A stretch of 41,230 nt of DNA from Zoogloea sp. (GCF_028689785.1 NZ_JAQVCN010000046.1:1-41230), one strand, 5' to 3'; shown: positions 25,517-35,460, numbered from the stretch's first letter. Numbers and translations: made by a program. Notes: generated by a model from the sequence alone, not told the origin.

Positions 25517-25554
25517 AAAAGTCCCCGGCGGGCTCGGTTGTGCCGTCCGGGGAC
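25517..25554 (-). terminator. Intrinsic terminator (minus strand) upstream of parC
   Basis: Reading the minus strand, GTCCCCGG and CCGGGGAC (25547-25554 and 25521-25528 on the plus strand) form an 8-bp stem around an 18-base loop, followed by TTTTCACG. It should end transcripts of the lipoprotein genes before parC, giving parC its own promoter in 25402-25516. An 18-base perfect palindrome at 25579-25596, TCGCCCC-AGCT-GGGGCGA in form, lies between it and the lipoprotein stop and may add to termination. Confidence 0.6.
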
Positions 25555-25600
25555 CTGGGCAGGCTAAGCGCGATGGATTCGCCCCAGCTGGGGCGAGCGC

Positions 25601-26155
25601 TCAGAGGGTGAGGGCGGAGATGGCCTTCAGGCCCTCGGCAATGTTGGCGCGGGCGGCTGCCTCGACCGCGAGGCGAAGCCGCTTGACGCCAACCAGGGAG
25701 TCGCCAGCGCCGGCGCTGCCCGATGCGTTGATGGATTTGCGCAGCACCACCGATCGATCTGCCACCCGGGTCAGCGACCACGCGGCTTCCATCTCCACCG
25801 TGAACGTCATGCCGAACAGCGGCTTGGTGAGCCGGGTCACGCGCACGGACAGCTCGTAATCACCGTTCTTGCCTTGAACGACGCTCGTGAACACCTTGTT
25901 CCGGGTGACGGCTTCCTCGATGGCTGCCTTGAGGTCTTCGTCGGCGATGTTGCTGCTGTCCAGCGCGCCCGTGTCGGTGCCGCCGGAGGCAAGCACGCTG
26001 ACGCTGTGAGGGTGGGGCCTGGCCGCGGTGACATCCGTCGGCACCATGGCTTCGCGGTTCGCCGGGGATGCACAACCGACCAGCCACAGGGTTGCGACCA
26101 GTGCGGTGAGGGAGGTCCGGGTCATGCCGGGACGTGCGCGCAGGGATGCGTTCAT
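25601..26155 (-). CDS. Predicted lipoprotein, function unknown
   Basis: A 184-residue product with a signal peptide and lipobox LVGC (Cys-28 from the first ATG, Cys-18 from an internal ATG at 26125). I keep the first ATG because it overlaps the stop of the preceding gene (ATGA), indicating coupling. The mature part has DLKAAIEEAVTRNKVFTSV and VTRLTKPLFGMTFTVEMEAA; this pattern of a short alpha helix then beta strands resembles small envelope lipoproteins of the DUF4136/LPP20-like kind, but I do not assign a family. Ala-37 onward lacks membrane segments. It is the second of two lipoprotein genes in one transcript. Confidence 0.75.
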   Translation of the reverse strand: MNASLRARPGMTRTSLTALVATLWLVGCASPANREAMVPTDVTAARPHPHSVSVLASGGTDTGALDSSNIADEDLKAAIEEAVTRNKVFTSVVQGKNGDYELSVRVTRLTKPLFGMTFTVEMEAAWSLTRVADRSVVLRKSINASGSAGAGDSLVGVKRLRLAVEAAARANIAEGLKAISALTL

Positions 26156-26589
26156 TGGCCTTGCTCCTTGTAGATGTTGTCGATCACCTCATCGACCATT
26201 TCCTTGGGGGACTTGCGGGTCAGGGAGGTGTGGTAGGAATTGCCGGTGGCGAGGGGGTAGTCGTCCTTCGGGTCGCGGATCACCACGGTGAGTTCGAGCA
26301 TGTACATGGTGATGTCCCACATCCATTTCTCGACGTAGGTGACGACGGCATCGACCTTGTTGGCGGGGGCGGTGCCGGTGGTGGCGCTGACTCCCTTGGT
26401 GCGGAGCTTGTCGGCGATGAGACGATCGGTGTCGGCATTGTCACTGGCGAATTTCTTGACATGCACGGTCTTGATCTCGGAGAGCCGGGTGCCAGGTTCA
26501 ACGTGGGCGGTAGCCCGATTGACGGCACATCCGGTGGCGATGCTCGCCACCACGCCGAGCTGGAGCAGAAGAAGAAGGGCTTTTTTCAT
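26152..26589 (-). CDS. Small predicted lipoprotein, function unknown
   Basis: A 145-residue lipoprotein with signal MKKALLLLLQLGVVASIATG and lipobox IATGC (Cys-21). The mature part contains RLSEIKTVHVKKFASDNADT and TYVEKWMWDITMYMLELTVV, a beta-rich pattern also seen in the partner gene's product. It is immediately upstream of, and overlaps by 4 bases, the other lipoprotein gene. The 194-base gap before it contains an AT-rich stretch (26705-26725) with a small palindrome around ATGCAAATGGCAT that may hold the promoter. No function is claimed. Confidence 0.75.
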   Translation of the reverse strand: MKKALLLLLQLGVVASIATGCAVNRATAHVEPGTRLSEIKTVHVKKFASDNADTDRLIADKLRTKGVSATTGTAPANKVDAVVTYVEKWMWDITMYMLELTVVIRDPKDDYPLATGNSYHTSLTRKSPKEMVDEVIDNIYKEQGQ

Positions 26590-26783
26590 AAGGGAGGCCT
26601 GGAAGGCTGCCGGGCAGGGAACAGAATTGCTGAAAACAGCGTCGAGACCGGCGCAGGGAGCGATGAGATGCCTGTCGATCCCGCGTCGGCGGGTATCGAT
26701 AGTAATGCAAATGGCATATTTTTGGCGAACTTTCCAGCGCCCGAGGTGGTGCCGCTCCGGGCGGGCCTGAACCGGCCCGGGTT

Positions 26784-27821
26784 TCAGCGGCAGGCCAGCC
26801 GGAATGCGTTGCGGATGCCTTCTTCGTCCAGATTGCGCCCGATCAGGATCAGGGTGCAGTTGCGGGCCTCGCCCGGCGCCCAGGGGCGGCCGTAGTCCGA
26901 GCCGCTCAGGCGATGCACACCTTGCAGCACCACCCGGCGCGCTTCGTCGCGGATGGCCAGTACGCCCTTGTAGCGGAGCAGGGCCGGGCCCTGGCGCACC
27001 AGCAGCTCCTCGACGAAGCTGGCCATCAGGCGGGAATCCACCGGGCCGTCGTGGATCAGGGCCAGGGACTGGATCTCGTCGTCGTGGCGGACAAAGCTGC
27101 GGTGCTTGCCGCCGCCCCGGCGCAGACCGCTGGGCACTGCAGCATCAAGGAAGGCCGGGATCTGCTCCAGCACGTCGTCGAGACGGAAGGCGTCGAGGGC
27201 AAACAGGGCCTTGAGGGCTGGGGCATCATCGGGCACGGGGCTGATCGGGGCCCGCAGGTTGATGCGGCTCAGGCGCTGCTCCAGGGCTGCCAGTTCGTCC
27301 GCGCCTATCTGTTCGCCTTTGCTGATCAGGATGCGGTCGGCAAAGCCGATCTGGGCGGCGGCGACCTTGTTGGCGGCCAGCTGCCCGGTGGCATGAACGG
27401 CATCGACCACCGTGATGATGCCGTCGAGGGCATAGCGGCCGGCCACGCCCTCGTCGAGAAAGAAGGCCTGAGCCACTGGTGCCGGGTCAGCCAGGCCGGT
27501 GGTCTCGATCACCAGATGGTCGAAGTTCAGCTCGCCTCGATCGCGGCGGTCCGCCAGCCGGGCAAGGGCGTCGGACAGCTCGCCACGCACGCTGCAGCAG
27601 ATGCAGCCGTCGGTTAGCTCGACCACCTCGACGGCCGACGATTCGGCCACCAGGCCGCCGTCGATGCCCACGCTGCCGAACTCGTTCTCGAGCACAGCCA
27701 CCCTGAGTCCGGAGCCCAGGGCCAGGAAACGGTTGAGCAGGGTTGTCTTGCCGGCACCGAGAAAGCCGGTGAGGATGGTCGCCCGGATGAGCGGCCGGGG
27801 GAGGACCAGGGGATTATGCAT
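26784..27821 (-). CDS. CobW/COG0523-family G3E GTPase (metal chaperone-like)
   Basis: A 345-residue P-loop GTPase. Walker A is GFLGAGKT (19-26), followed by ENEFGSVGIDGGL and the metal-binding motif GCICCS (Cys-73, Cys-75, Cys-76), then ETTGLADPAPVAQ. The guanine-specificity motif, usually NKxD, reads SKGE here. A CobW C-terminal domain spans about 235-335. Family members insert or deliver Zn2+, Co2+ or Ni2+; the target is unknown and no Zur site is visible to me. I chose ATG 27821 over a TTG at 27887, since the family start is just before the Walker A strand. It stands downstream of the ParA-like gene on the same strand with 81 bases between. Confidence 0.88.
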   Translation of the reverse strand: MHNPLVLPRPLIRATILTGFLGAGKTTLLNRFLALGSGLRVAVLENEFGSVGIDGGLVAESSAVEVVELTDGCICCSVRGELSDALARLADRRDRGELNFDHLVIETTGLADPAPVAQAFFLDEGVAGRYALDGIITVVDAVHATGQLAANKVAAAQIGFADRILISKGEQIGADELAALEQRLSRINLRAPISPVPDDAPALKALFALDAFRLDDVLEQIPAFLDAAVPSGLRRGGGKHRSFVRHDDEIQSLALIHDGPVDSRLMASFVEELLVRQGPALLRYKGVLAIRDEARRVVLQGVHRLSGSDYGRPWAPGEARNCTLILIGRNLDEEGIRNAFRLACR

Positions 27822-27902
27822 GGGGGCAGGCGAAATATCCTGGTCGGAGGGCGAGGGGAGAGAAGGCGCTGCGAGAGGCGGTGTCAAAGGTTCGGCGGGC
27901 TT

Positions 27903-28919
27903 TTATAACGTGATGCCTGTTTCAGCTGCAATCCTTGATGCAAGCTGTTTGAAGTCCTTCCGTGCGTCATTGACGGCATTGGCGTGGCTGCCGATGGCGC
28001 CATCTGCCGCGCTCAGGTTGAAGATGGGCTTGCGGTGCTCCTGCCCCATCGGGATCAGGCTGCGGTAGTGCTTGATGGTGGCGAGGCAATAGGGGTCCTG
28101 CTCCTGTTTCATGCCTTCCACAGCGTCCTCGTTCAGCACCGCTGTGCGGTAGACCGAGGGTATGCGCTGAACCCACTTGTCGTAAGCTCTCACGGGGCGG
28201 TCCAGCCGGACGCCATGTTGCTGGCACAAGTACCCGATTGGCTGCATCGTGCCGGCAGGGAGCTGGAAATCAGGATACTGGGATTTGTCCGGGCCCTCCT
28301 GCCAGTTCCTCAGTCGCCGCTCCCAAAGGTTTCTCCAGCTCTTCAGGGTTGGGCCCAGGTTGCTGAGGCCTTGAAGGGAGAAGAGATCTGCACCGAGGGG
28401 GATGGCGACGTAGTCCGTTGCGAGGAGGGCCGATCGGTTGATGGCACCCAGGTTGGGGCCGATATCCACCAGAACCATGTCGGCCTGGATTTTCTCTGCA
28501 GCCGATTGCATCACTTGCCAGAAGGCAGTGAGAATACGCATCGGGCGATAGAGATTGGTTTCCTTCATGCTATTGGGCCATTCGCCCGACAGCGTGTCTT
28601 CAAAGCTCGACAGGGCTACGTCACCGGGCAGGAGATAAAGATCGGTTGCAATGGGCTGTAGGACGGGGAAGCTTATGTCGCCAACCCCGGTCAGCGGTTT
28701 GACGCACTGGAAGATCGTTGTCCCCGGCCCTTGTTTGTTCCAGATCTGCTCAATCCGGTCCTCGTCCAGGAAGGCGGCGGTCAAGTTGGCCTGCGGGTCC
28801 AGGTCCACAACCACGATGCGCTTGCGGAGACTCGCGAACATCCACGCCAGGTGGTAGATGAGCGAGGTCTTTCCGACTCCGCCCTTGTTATTGAAGAAGG
28901 TCAGTACAGGTGTGCTCAT
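27903..28919 (-). CDS. ParA/MinD-type ATPase, possibly part of an accessory two-gene system
   Basis: A 338-residue protein with the deviant Walker A of ParA ATPases, NNKGGVGKTS (10-19, signature Lys-12 and Lys-17), Walker A' DLDPQANLT (39-47) and a Walker B region MVLVDIGPNLG (148-158). It carries C-terminal extensions (about 200-338) not found in classical plasmid ParA, with no ParB-like gene nearby. It starts inside the stop of the AlbA_2-type gene (ATGA), so the two are one unit. Base composition is clearly lower in G+C than parE/parC. It could be a plasmid-derived partition protein, or the ATPase of a defence or mobile-element cassette; the sequence does not decide. Confidence 0.85.
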   Translation of the reverse strand: MSTPVLTFFNNKGGVGKTSLIYHLAWMFASLRKRIVVVDLDPQANLTAAFLDEDRIEQIWNKQGPGTTIFQCVKPLTGVGDISFPVLQPIATDLYLLPGDVALSSFEDTLSGEWPNSMKETNLYRPMRILTAFWQVMQSAAEKIQADMVLVDIGPNLGAINRSALLATDYVAIPLGADLFSLQGLSNLGPTLKSWRNLWERRLRNWQEGPDKSQYPDFQLPAGTMQPIGYLCQQHGVRLDRPVRAYDKWVQRIPSVYRTAVLNEDAVEGMKQEQDPYCLATIKHYRSLIPMGQEHRKPIFNLSAADGAIGSHANAVNDARKDFKQLASRIAAETGITL

Positions 28920-30124
28920 GATTTACTCTTGAACACGCAGACTACGGTGCTCTGGTTGGTTTCGAACTCGATGGGTGGATTGCCGTTGTTGTCCATAGCG
29001 CGACGCGCCGTCGCGATACCCCGACCAAATGCCTGGATGAAGCCATATACCTTCAGAACGTCGGCAATATTCGGGTTCCGATAATCCGTAATGCCTGGCC
29101 TGCCGAAGTTCTCGTCGGTGACATTGCCGTAGGGGCCACCTGGGCTGCTGATTTCGATTCGATCATTGAACCAATAGACGCGGACTGGAGCGTTGGTGCT
29201 CTCGTAGGCTCGATGTAGAACGGCATTGTAGAGGATCTGCTGGAGTGCGACCTGGGGATAAGGCGTTGCGAGTTGGTGTGTCACTGATTGGGTGATATCG
29301 ACGCTTGTCCGGTTATGTGCTTTCAGCTTTTCCTCTGTGCGCCGCAGGATCTCAACGATTCCACCTCCGATTTCTTCCTCATCAAGGATGGGGTCGGCAA
29401 GCTCAGTTCCGTCAATTCTCAAAAACTGGACATAGGCTCCGGGCAGAAAGTCCTGGGGGCTCTTGCCGATCGCCAGCAGACCCACGACAGTCGGGGTCGG
29501 GTCATCGGGGGACAGGATCATGCGGCATGAGGCGAGCCGCTCTTCGTAGCTCCGTCCATTGGCTTCCAGTACATCGTCCGCAAAGGCGTTCGGCATGTAC
29601 TCGTTCTCGAAAATACTCCTGGAGAGATCGGTCAGTCTGGCTGTCGGTACGGGGTAAATGTCGAAGGGAATGTTTTTGTAGCGCCGCCGTTCGTTGAGGA
29701 TGCGTTCCTCTTGCTCATTTGCGAGCGCTCGCCGAGGGCCAGTACGGATCCATATCCGGCCTTCGAACTTGACCGGCGGCATGTCGGAGGGCATTACCGT
29801 GACAACGGCGATCTCCTGATTCTTCAATACGCGCTTTTCCACCGACAAGACCGGCAGGGGCAGGATGTTGCCGTCTGTCTTCATGTCGGCGAGCGACATC
29901 AGGAGCTGGTCTGTGATCTGAAGTGCGCTGGGTTCCCCGTTGTCCTTGGCGCCGATGAAAAGCATGCCTGGCTGGTTATGACCTGGCAGGTCGTTTGAAA
30001 AGGCACACACGGCCTGACGCGCTTTTTTCGGGACATCCCCCTTGAAGGACTCCTTGCGCTCCACGCGGTCCGACTCTAGATCGTTCAGTAGATCCAGCAG
30101 TTGATCGTCTGTCAGTCGTTGCAT
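28916..30124 (-). CDS. AlbA_2 (Schlafen-like) plus HATPase_c_4 domain protein
   Basis: A 402-residue protein with an N-terminal AlbA_2/divergent AAA_4 region (about 17-150): ESDRVERKESF, AVCAFSNDLPGHNQ, GMLFIGAKDNGEP, and GRIWIRTGPRRALAN. The C-terminal part (about 290-390) has the HATPase_c_4 pattern: LQQILYNAVLHRAY, NDRIEISSPGGPYGN, DYRNPNIADVLKVYGF and AFGRGIATARR. Such proteins are usually annotated as ATP-binding or putative transcriptional regulators and are frequent in mobile and defence regions. It precedes and overlaps the ParA-like gene. Sampled G+C (48% at 28921-28980, 52% at 29161-29220, counted by hand) is well below neighbouring parC (72% at 24961-25020), which suggests transfer. 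Activity is unknown. Confidence 0.85.
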   Translation of the reverse strand: MQRLTDDQLLDLLNDLESDRVERKESFKGDVPKKARQAVCAFSNDLPGHNQPGMLFIGAKDNGEPSALQITDQLLMSLADMKTDGNILPLPVLSVEKRVLKNQEIAVVTVMPSDMPPVKFEGRIWIRTGPRRALANEQEERILNERRRYKNIPFDIYPVPTARLTDLSRSIFENEYMPNAFADDVLEANGRSYEERLASCRMILSPDDPTPTVVGLLAIGKSPQDFLPGAYVQFLRIDGTELADPILDEEEIGGGIVEILRRTEEKLKAHNRTSVDITQSVTHQLATPYPQVALQQILYNAVLHRAYESTNAPVRVYWFNDRIEISSPGGPYGNVTDENFGRPGITDYRNPNIADVLKVYGFIQAFGRGIATARRAMDNNGNPPIEFETNQSTVVCVFKSKS

Positions 30125-30206
30125 TCTTGTGGCCTGAGTAGATGCCCTGTCTAGGCTGAAGGGCGTCCCGGTTGCACGGGCTTGAGCGGAGGCTCTCGAG
30201 TTACCG

Positions 30207-30236
30207 ATATTCTTTCATACTGCAAGGCACGGTCAA
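30207..30236 (-). promoter_or_regulatory. Weak promoter candidate for the AlbA_2-ParA pair
   Basis: On the minus strand TTGACC (30231-30236) and GAATAT (30207-30212) are spaced by 18 bases, in the 146-base gap between parE and the AlbA_2-type gene. The -10 match is only three of six bases, so this is a tentative call. Confidence 0.3.
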
Positions 30237-30270
30237 TGGTGCTTGCGCCCTTTTCCGATCGTGCCGGATT

Positions 30271-32271
<2,001 letters not shown>

Positions 32272-32305
32272 CTATACCGCGCCACCGGGCGGTGGGCGAG
32301 GGGCT

Positions 32306-32815
32306 TCATCGCGAGATGGCGGCCCGACCGGCGTTGTCGGCCACCTGGCGGGCGATCCGTTCGAGCAGGGCATTGGCAGCGCGCGCCCCCGGAGAGTCGC
32401 CGTTGGCCTCGCGCCAGGCCAGATGCACCGCGGCGTTCTGGCCTGGCCGGGTGTAGATGGCCATGGACAGGGGGCACTGGGCGATGTTGAGGGGGTTCTC
32501 CCGAGCCAGCTGCCAGGCGATGCGGGCGCTGCAGAAGTGCATGACCTCGGCCTGTTGGTAGACGGGGGTCGTTTCGTCGAGGGCTGGTGCCGTGCGGGCC
32601 AGCATGTCGCCGAACTGGCTGGGGGGGGAGGGCACCAGACCCTCGGCTTCAATGGCGTCCACCAGGGCCTCCCGGGCGTCGGCGTAAAGCGCCGGGCCGA
32701 TGCGCAGGTGGCGGATGCCGTCGGCCCGGGCGGTGCCTGGCACGGGCAGCAGGGCGAGCATGGCGAGGGCGGTGGCGAGGCAGCGGGCCGGACGGGACAT
32801 GAGTGGCGATGGCAT
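32306..32815 (-). CDS. DUF302-domain exported protein
   Basis: A protein of about 169 residues with a likely signal peptide (CLATALAMLALLPVPGTARA, cleavage near 31/32). The remainder matches DUF302: YQQAEVMHFCSARIAWQLAR and ENPLNIAQCPLSMAIYTRPG, then a helix with WREANGDSPGARAANALLER. DUF302 is a small alpha/beta domain with unknown role, found in periplasmic proteins and near redox genes. Start is uncertain: ATGs at 32815 and 32800 both give the signal peptide, while the longer reading to 32929 runs through the porin terminator region and is unlikely. Two cysteines lie in the conserved segment. Confidence 0.75.
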   Translation of the reverse strand: MPSPLMSRPARCLATALAMLALLPVPGTARADGIRHLRIGPALYADAREALVDAIEAEGLVPSPPSQFGDMLARTAPALDETTPVYQQAEVMHFCSARIAWQLARENPLNIAQCPLSMAIYTRPGQNAAVHLAWREANGDSPGARAANALLERIARQVADNAGRAAISR

Positions 32816-32884
32816 GGAGCGCGGGCTGACGATGTTCCCATGGAAGCGGGTTGCGGGCCAGTGGGGGCGCAGCCGCGGGCATTC

Positions 32885-32911
32885 AAAAAAAACGGCGCCC
32901 CGAAGGGCGCC
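32885..32911 (-). terminator. Intrinsic terminator of the porin gene (UUCG loop)
   Basis: On the minus strand GGCGCCC, loop TTCG and GGGCGCC form a perfect 7-bp stem with the extra-stable cUUCGg loop, followed by G and eight T. This is a textbook Rho-independent terminator about 60 bases after the porin stop. Confidence 0.92.
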
Positions 32912-32943
32912 AGAAGGAGGGAGAAACACTACAGGGAACAGGA

Positions 32944-32959
32944 TCGCCCCGGAGGGCGA
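32944..32959 (-). other. Second UNCG-loop hairpin in the porin 3' untranslated region
   Basis: TCGCCC and GGGCGA (minus strand) form a 6-bp stem around TCCG, another member of the UNCG tetraloop class, between the porin stop (32969) and the terminator. No T-run follows, so it is an mRNA 3'-end structure rather than a terminator. Confidence 0.6.
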
Positions 32960-32968
32960 CGGATAAGC

Positions 32969-34195
32969 TTAGAAGAACAGGATGGCGCCGGCGGACAGGG
33001 TGCGGTTCTTGGTCTCGCTGTCGTCCACGGTGCTGGTGATCTTCTCCTGGTTCAGTTCGCCGACCAGGGTCACGAACTTGTTCAGGCTGTGATAGACGCC
33101 CAGGGTGTAGGCCTTGTTCTTGCGCTCGTTGCCCTGACCCAGAACACCGTCGTTGTCCTTGTTCTGGCCGAAGTTGATGCCGAACTTGGTCTTGTTGAGC
33201 TGGTAGGTGCCTTGCAGGAAGTAGCCCTTGGAGTCGGTCTTGTTGCCGAGTCCATCGCTGCCGCCGTAGAACTGGGCGCCCACGGTGGAGAGGCCCAGGC
33301 CCTTGCCGGTGAAGGCGTAGGCGACCGCGCCGAAGGAGCCCGCGCTGGCCTTGGCGCCGATTTCATAACCGGTGGCGGTGAAGGACTTGTCCGGGTTGGC
33401 GCCAACGCCATTGCAGGTGGAGCCCTTGGAGCAGCTGGTGCTTTGAGTGATCAGGCCGCCCCAGACCTTGCCGGGCATGCCGCCAGCCCAGTCGTAATCG
33501 ACCTTGGCCTGGAAGCCAGGGGTCTTGGTCTGGTCGCCGGCAAAGGAACTGGGCTGGAAGATGCCGCCAGCAGCCTGCAGGCCGTTGAAGTTCGGGGTGG
33601 TGTAGGTGATCTGGGCCTGGAAGCCGGTGTACATGTAACCGTGGCCGATCATGCCGAAGGTGGTGTTGAACGGGATGCCGGCGTTGGAGGTGCCGCCGAC
33701 GCCCAGCAGGGTCATGTCGGACAGGATGATGTTCTGACCGAAGAGGCCGATGTCACGGCCGAACTTCATGGTGCCCCAGTCGTTATTGCCGAACTGGAAG
33801 TACACGTTACGCACATCGACCTGGCTGAACGGGCTGTTCTTGCCGCCGGTGGCGCCAGCGCCCGGATCGGTGGGCAGGCCGATCACGGAGGACGAGTCGT
33901 TGATACCGGGGGCGAAGCTGAAGTGGGCCTTGATGTCCTGGTCAGCAACCTTGGTGGTCATCACGAAGTTGATCCAGCCCGGCAGCAGGCCGTTGGTCAG
34001 GGCGCTGTTCTGGGTCTTGGTCTCGGGGCCGCCGGCAACCGAGGTTTTGGACTCGCGGTTGACGTAGAAGCCGTTGATCGTGCCATTGATGTCAAGGGTC
34101 ACGTCATCCTTGGTGAAGCTGACGGCCTGTGCACCGCCGGCCGCGGCGGCCAGGCAGGCGAGGGCAACGGATTGGGCCAGAAGGGTCTTCTTCAT
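32969..34195 (-). CDS. Gram-negative trimeric porin (Porin_4 type)
   Basis: A 408-residue outer-membrane general porin. ATG 34195 has GGAG about 9 bases upstream and gives a clean signal peptide, MKKTLLAQSVALACLAAAAG then AQA, cleaved near 24/25. The mature chain alternates strands and loops, with VRNVYFQFGNNDWGTMKFGR typical of betaproteobacterial porins, and ends in Phe (AGAILFF), the BamA signal. A Cys pair in STSCSKGSTC probably forms a loop disulfide. It admits small hydrophilic solutes; selectivity is not predictable. A separate promoter is expected in the 34196-34641 region, and its transcript ends at a strong terminator. Confidence 0.93.
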   Translation of the reverse strand: MKKTLLAQSVALACLAAAAGGAQAVSFTKDDVTLDINGTINGFYVNRESKTSVAGGPETKTQNSALTNGLLPGWINFVMTTKVADQDIKAHFSFAPGINDSSSVIGLPTDPGAGATGGKNSPFSQVDVRNVYFQFGNNDWGTMKFGRDIGLFGQNIILSDMTLLGVGGTSNAGIPFNTTFGMIGHGYMYTGFQAQITYTTPNFNGLQAAGGIFQPSSFAGDQTKTPGFQAKVDYDWAGGMPGKVWGGLITQSTSCSKGSTCNGVGANPDKSFTATGYEIGAKASAGSFGAVAYAFTGKGLGLSTVGAQFYGGSDGLGNKTDSKGYFLQGTYQLNKTKFGINFGQNKDNDGVLGQGNERKNKAYTLGVYHSLNKFVTLVGELNQEKITSTVDDSETKNRTLSAGAILFF

Positions 34196-34641
34196 AACGA
34201 TTGTCTCCGGAATTTTGTCGTTGATATCACCACCGAAGCGCGGGCTATCTAGCGCCGCTACTTCGTTCCTCCCTTGGTCGCATTTCCCACGAAACACGCC
34301 GTTACGGAGCGAACTCCCTTCAGCGAGCCTTGTGCCAGCCTGTGTCACGGAAAACGAAAATATTCACGTAAGCCTTTCAAGCTGCTGTTTATTAATGGAT
34401 AAATTTTTTCCATGGGTGTGCCGCCGGGTGTCGGGCTGCCTGCCTCCGGGTGTTCAGTAACTGAGCAGTGTGCTGTGACCTTACGGAAGGTGTGGTGCAA
34501 TCCGTGACAGCAGGGTGGAGCATGCTGTGACGCAACATGCTCCACGGGCGGGCGGCCGCTGGCCGATTCGGATTTGGTGGTGGGGCTGGTAAACTCCTGG
34601 CCCAGATTTCACACGCCCGGGCTGTTGGCGCCCGCACTCCC
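34196..34641. promoter_or_regulatory. Divergent control region between porin and pyrF
   Basis: This 446-base stretch has no convincing gene. The porin leader (34196-34340) is of ordinary composition. An AT-rich block at 34350-34410 (ATATTCACGTAAG, TTATTAATGGATAAATTTTTT) is a likely porin promoter zone, but no confident boxes can be placed. A perfect inverted repeat with 10-base arms lies at 34515-34545. The pyrF ATG at 34642 has only a weak ribosome site. Confidence 0.45.
34515..34545. repeat. Inverted repeat with 10-base arms upstream of pyrF
   Basis: GTGGAGCATG (34515-34524) and CATGCTCCAC (34536-34545) are exact reverse complements with an 11-base centre. It may be an operator for a dimeric regulator, or an mRNA hairpin of a long pyrF leader. 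No T-run follows. Confidence 0.65.
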
Positions 34642-35460
34642 ATGGATTTCCGTTCCAAGCTGGCTGCCGCATGGCAGCGCCATGATTCCCTGCTGTGCGT
34701 CGGGCTCGACCCGGACCCCTCGCGCTTTCCGGCTCACCTGCAAGGGCGCCCCGATGCGGTGCTGGCCTTCTGCAAGGGCATCGTTGATGCCACCGCCGAC
34801 CTCGCCTGTGCCTTCAAACCGCAGATTGCCTACTTCGCTGCGGCCCGGGCCGAAGATCAGCTGCAGGACCTGGTTGCCTACATCCATCAGCACCACCCGG
34901 CGGTGCCGGTGGTGCTGGATGCCAAGCGTGGCGACATCGGCGCCACCGCTCAGCAATATGCCCGGGAGGCCTTCGAGCGTTACGCTGCCGACGCGCTGAC
35001 GGTCAATCCCTACATGGGTTTCGACTCGGTGGAGCCCTACCTTGAGTTCTCCGACCGGGGGCTGATCGTGCTGTGTCGTACCTCCAACCCGGGCGGCTCC
35101 GATCTGCAGAACCTCACCGTGGCAGGGGGGCGCAAGCTCTACCAGCACGTGGCCGAGCTGGTGGCAGGCAAGTGGAACGTGCACGGCCAGAATGCGCTGG
35201 TGGTCGGCGCCACCTTCCCCGAAGAGCTGGCCGATGTGCGTGCCATCGTCGGCGATCTGCCCCTGCTGGTGCCCGGCATCGGCGCCCAGGGCGGTGACGT
35301 GGAGGCCACGGTGAAGGCTGGCCGTACGGCATCAGGGGCCGGGCTGATGATCTCCTCGTCCCGCGCCATCCTTTACGCCGGCTCCGGCGAGGACTTCGCC
35401 GCCCAGGCCCGCGCGGTGGCGCTGGCGACGCGTGACGAGGTCAATCTGTACCGATCCTGA
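34642..35460 (+). CDS. pyrF: Orotidine 5'-phosphate decarboxylase
   Basis: A 272-residue OMP decarboxylase of the longer (PyrF type 2, about 270 residues) group, making UMP in de novo pyrimidine synthesis. [13 protein letters not shown] opens the phosphate/ribose region; the catalytic tetrad motif [12 protein letters not shown] has Asp-93, Lys-95 and Asp-98; RTSNPGG and [11 protein letters not shown] are C-terminal phosphate-binding segments. The in-frame extension upstream to 34537 lacks family similarity, so ATG 34642 is chosen. It appears to be a single-gene unit, with no other pyr gene nearby. Confidence 0.96.
   Translation: MDFRSKLAAAWQRHDSLLCVGLDPDPSRFPAHLQGRPDAVLAFCKGIVDATADLACAFKPQIAYFAAARAEDQLQDLVAYIHQHHPAVPVVLDAKRGDIGATAQQYAREAFERYAADALTVNPYMGFDSVEPYLEFSDRGLIVLCRTSNPGGSDLQNLTVAGGRKLYQHVAELVAGKWNVHGQNALVVGATFPEELADVRAIVGDLPLLVPGIGAQGGDVEATVKAGRTASGAGLMISSSRAILYAGSGEDFAAQARAVALATRDEVNLYRS

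Noticed and set aside
27888-30270. Direct repeats or an integrase at the edges of the low-G+C pair
   Set aside because: I looked for repeated ends, tRNA fragments and recombinase genes and saw none, so I do not call a defined mobile element boundary.
32423-34252. A 609-codon plus-strand frame opposite the porin and DUF302 genes
   Set aside because: It would run through the porin terminator and signal peptide region in antisense; composition is non-protein-like.
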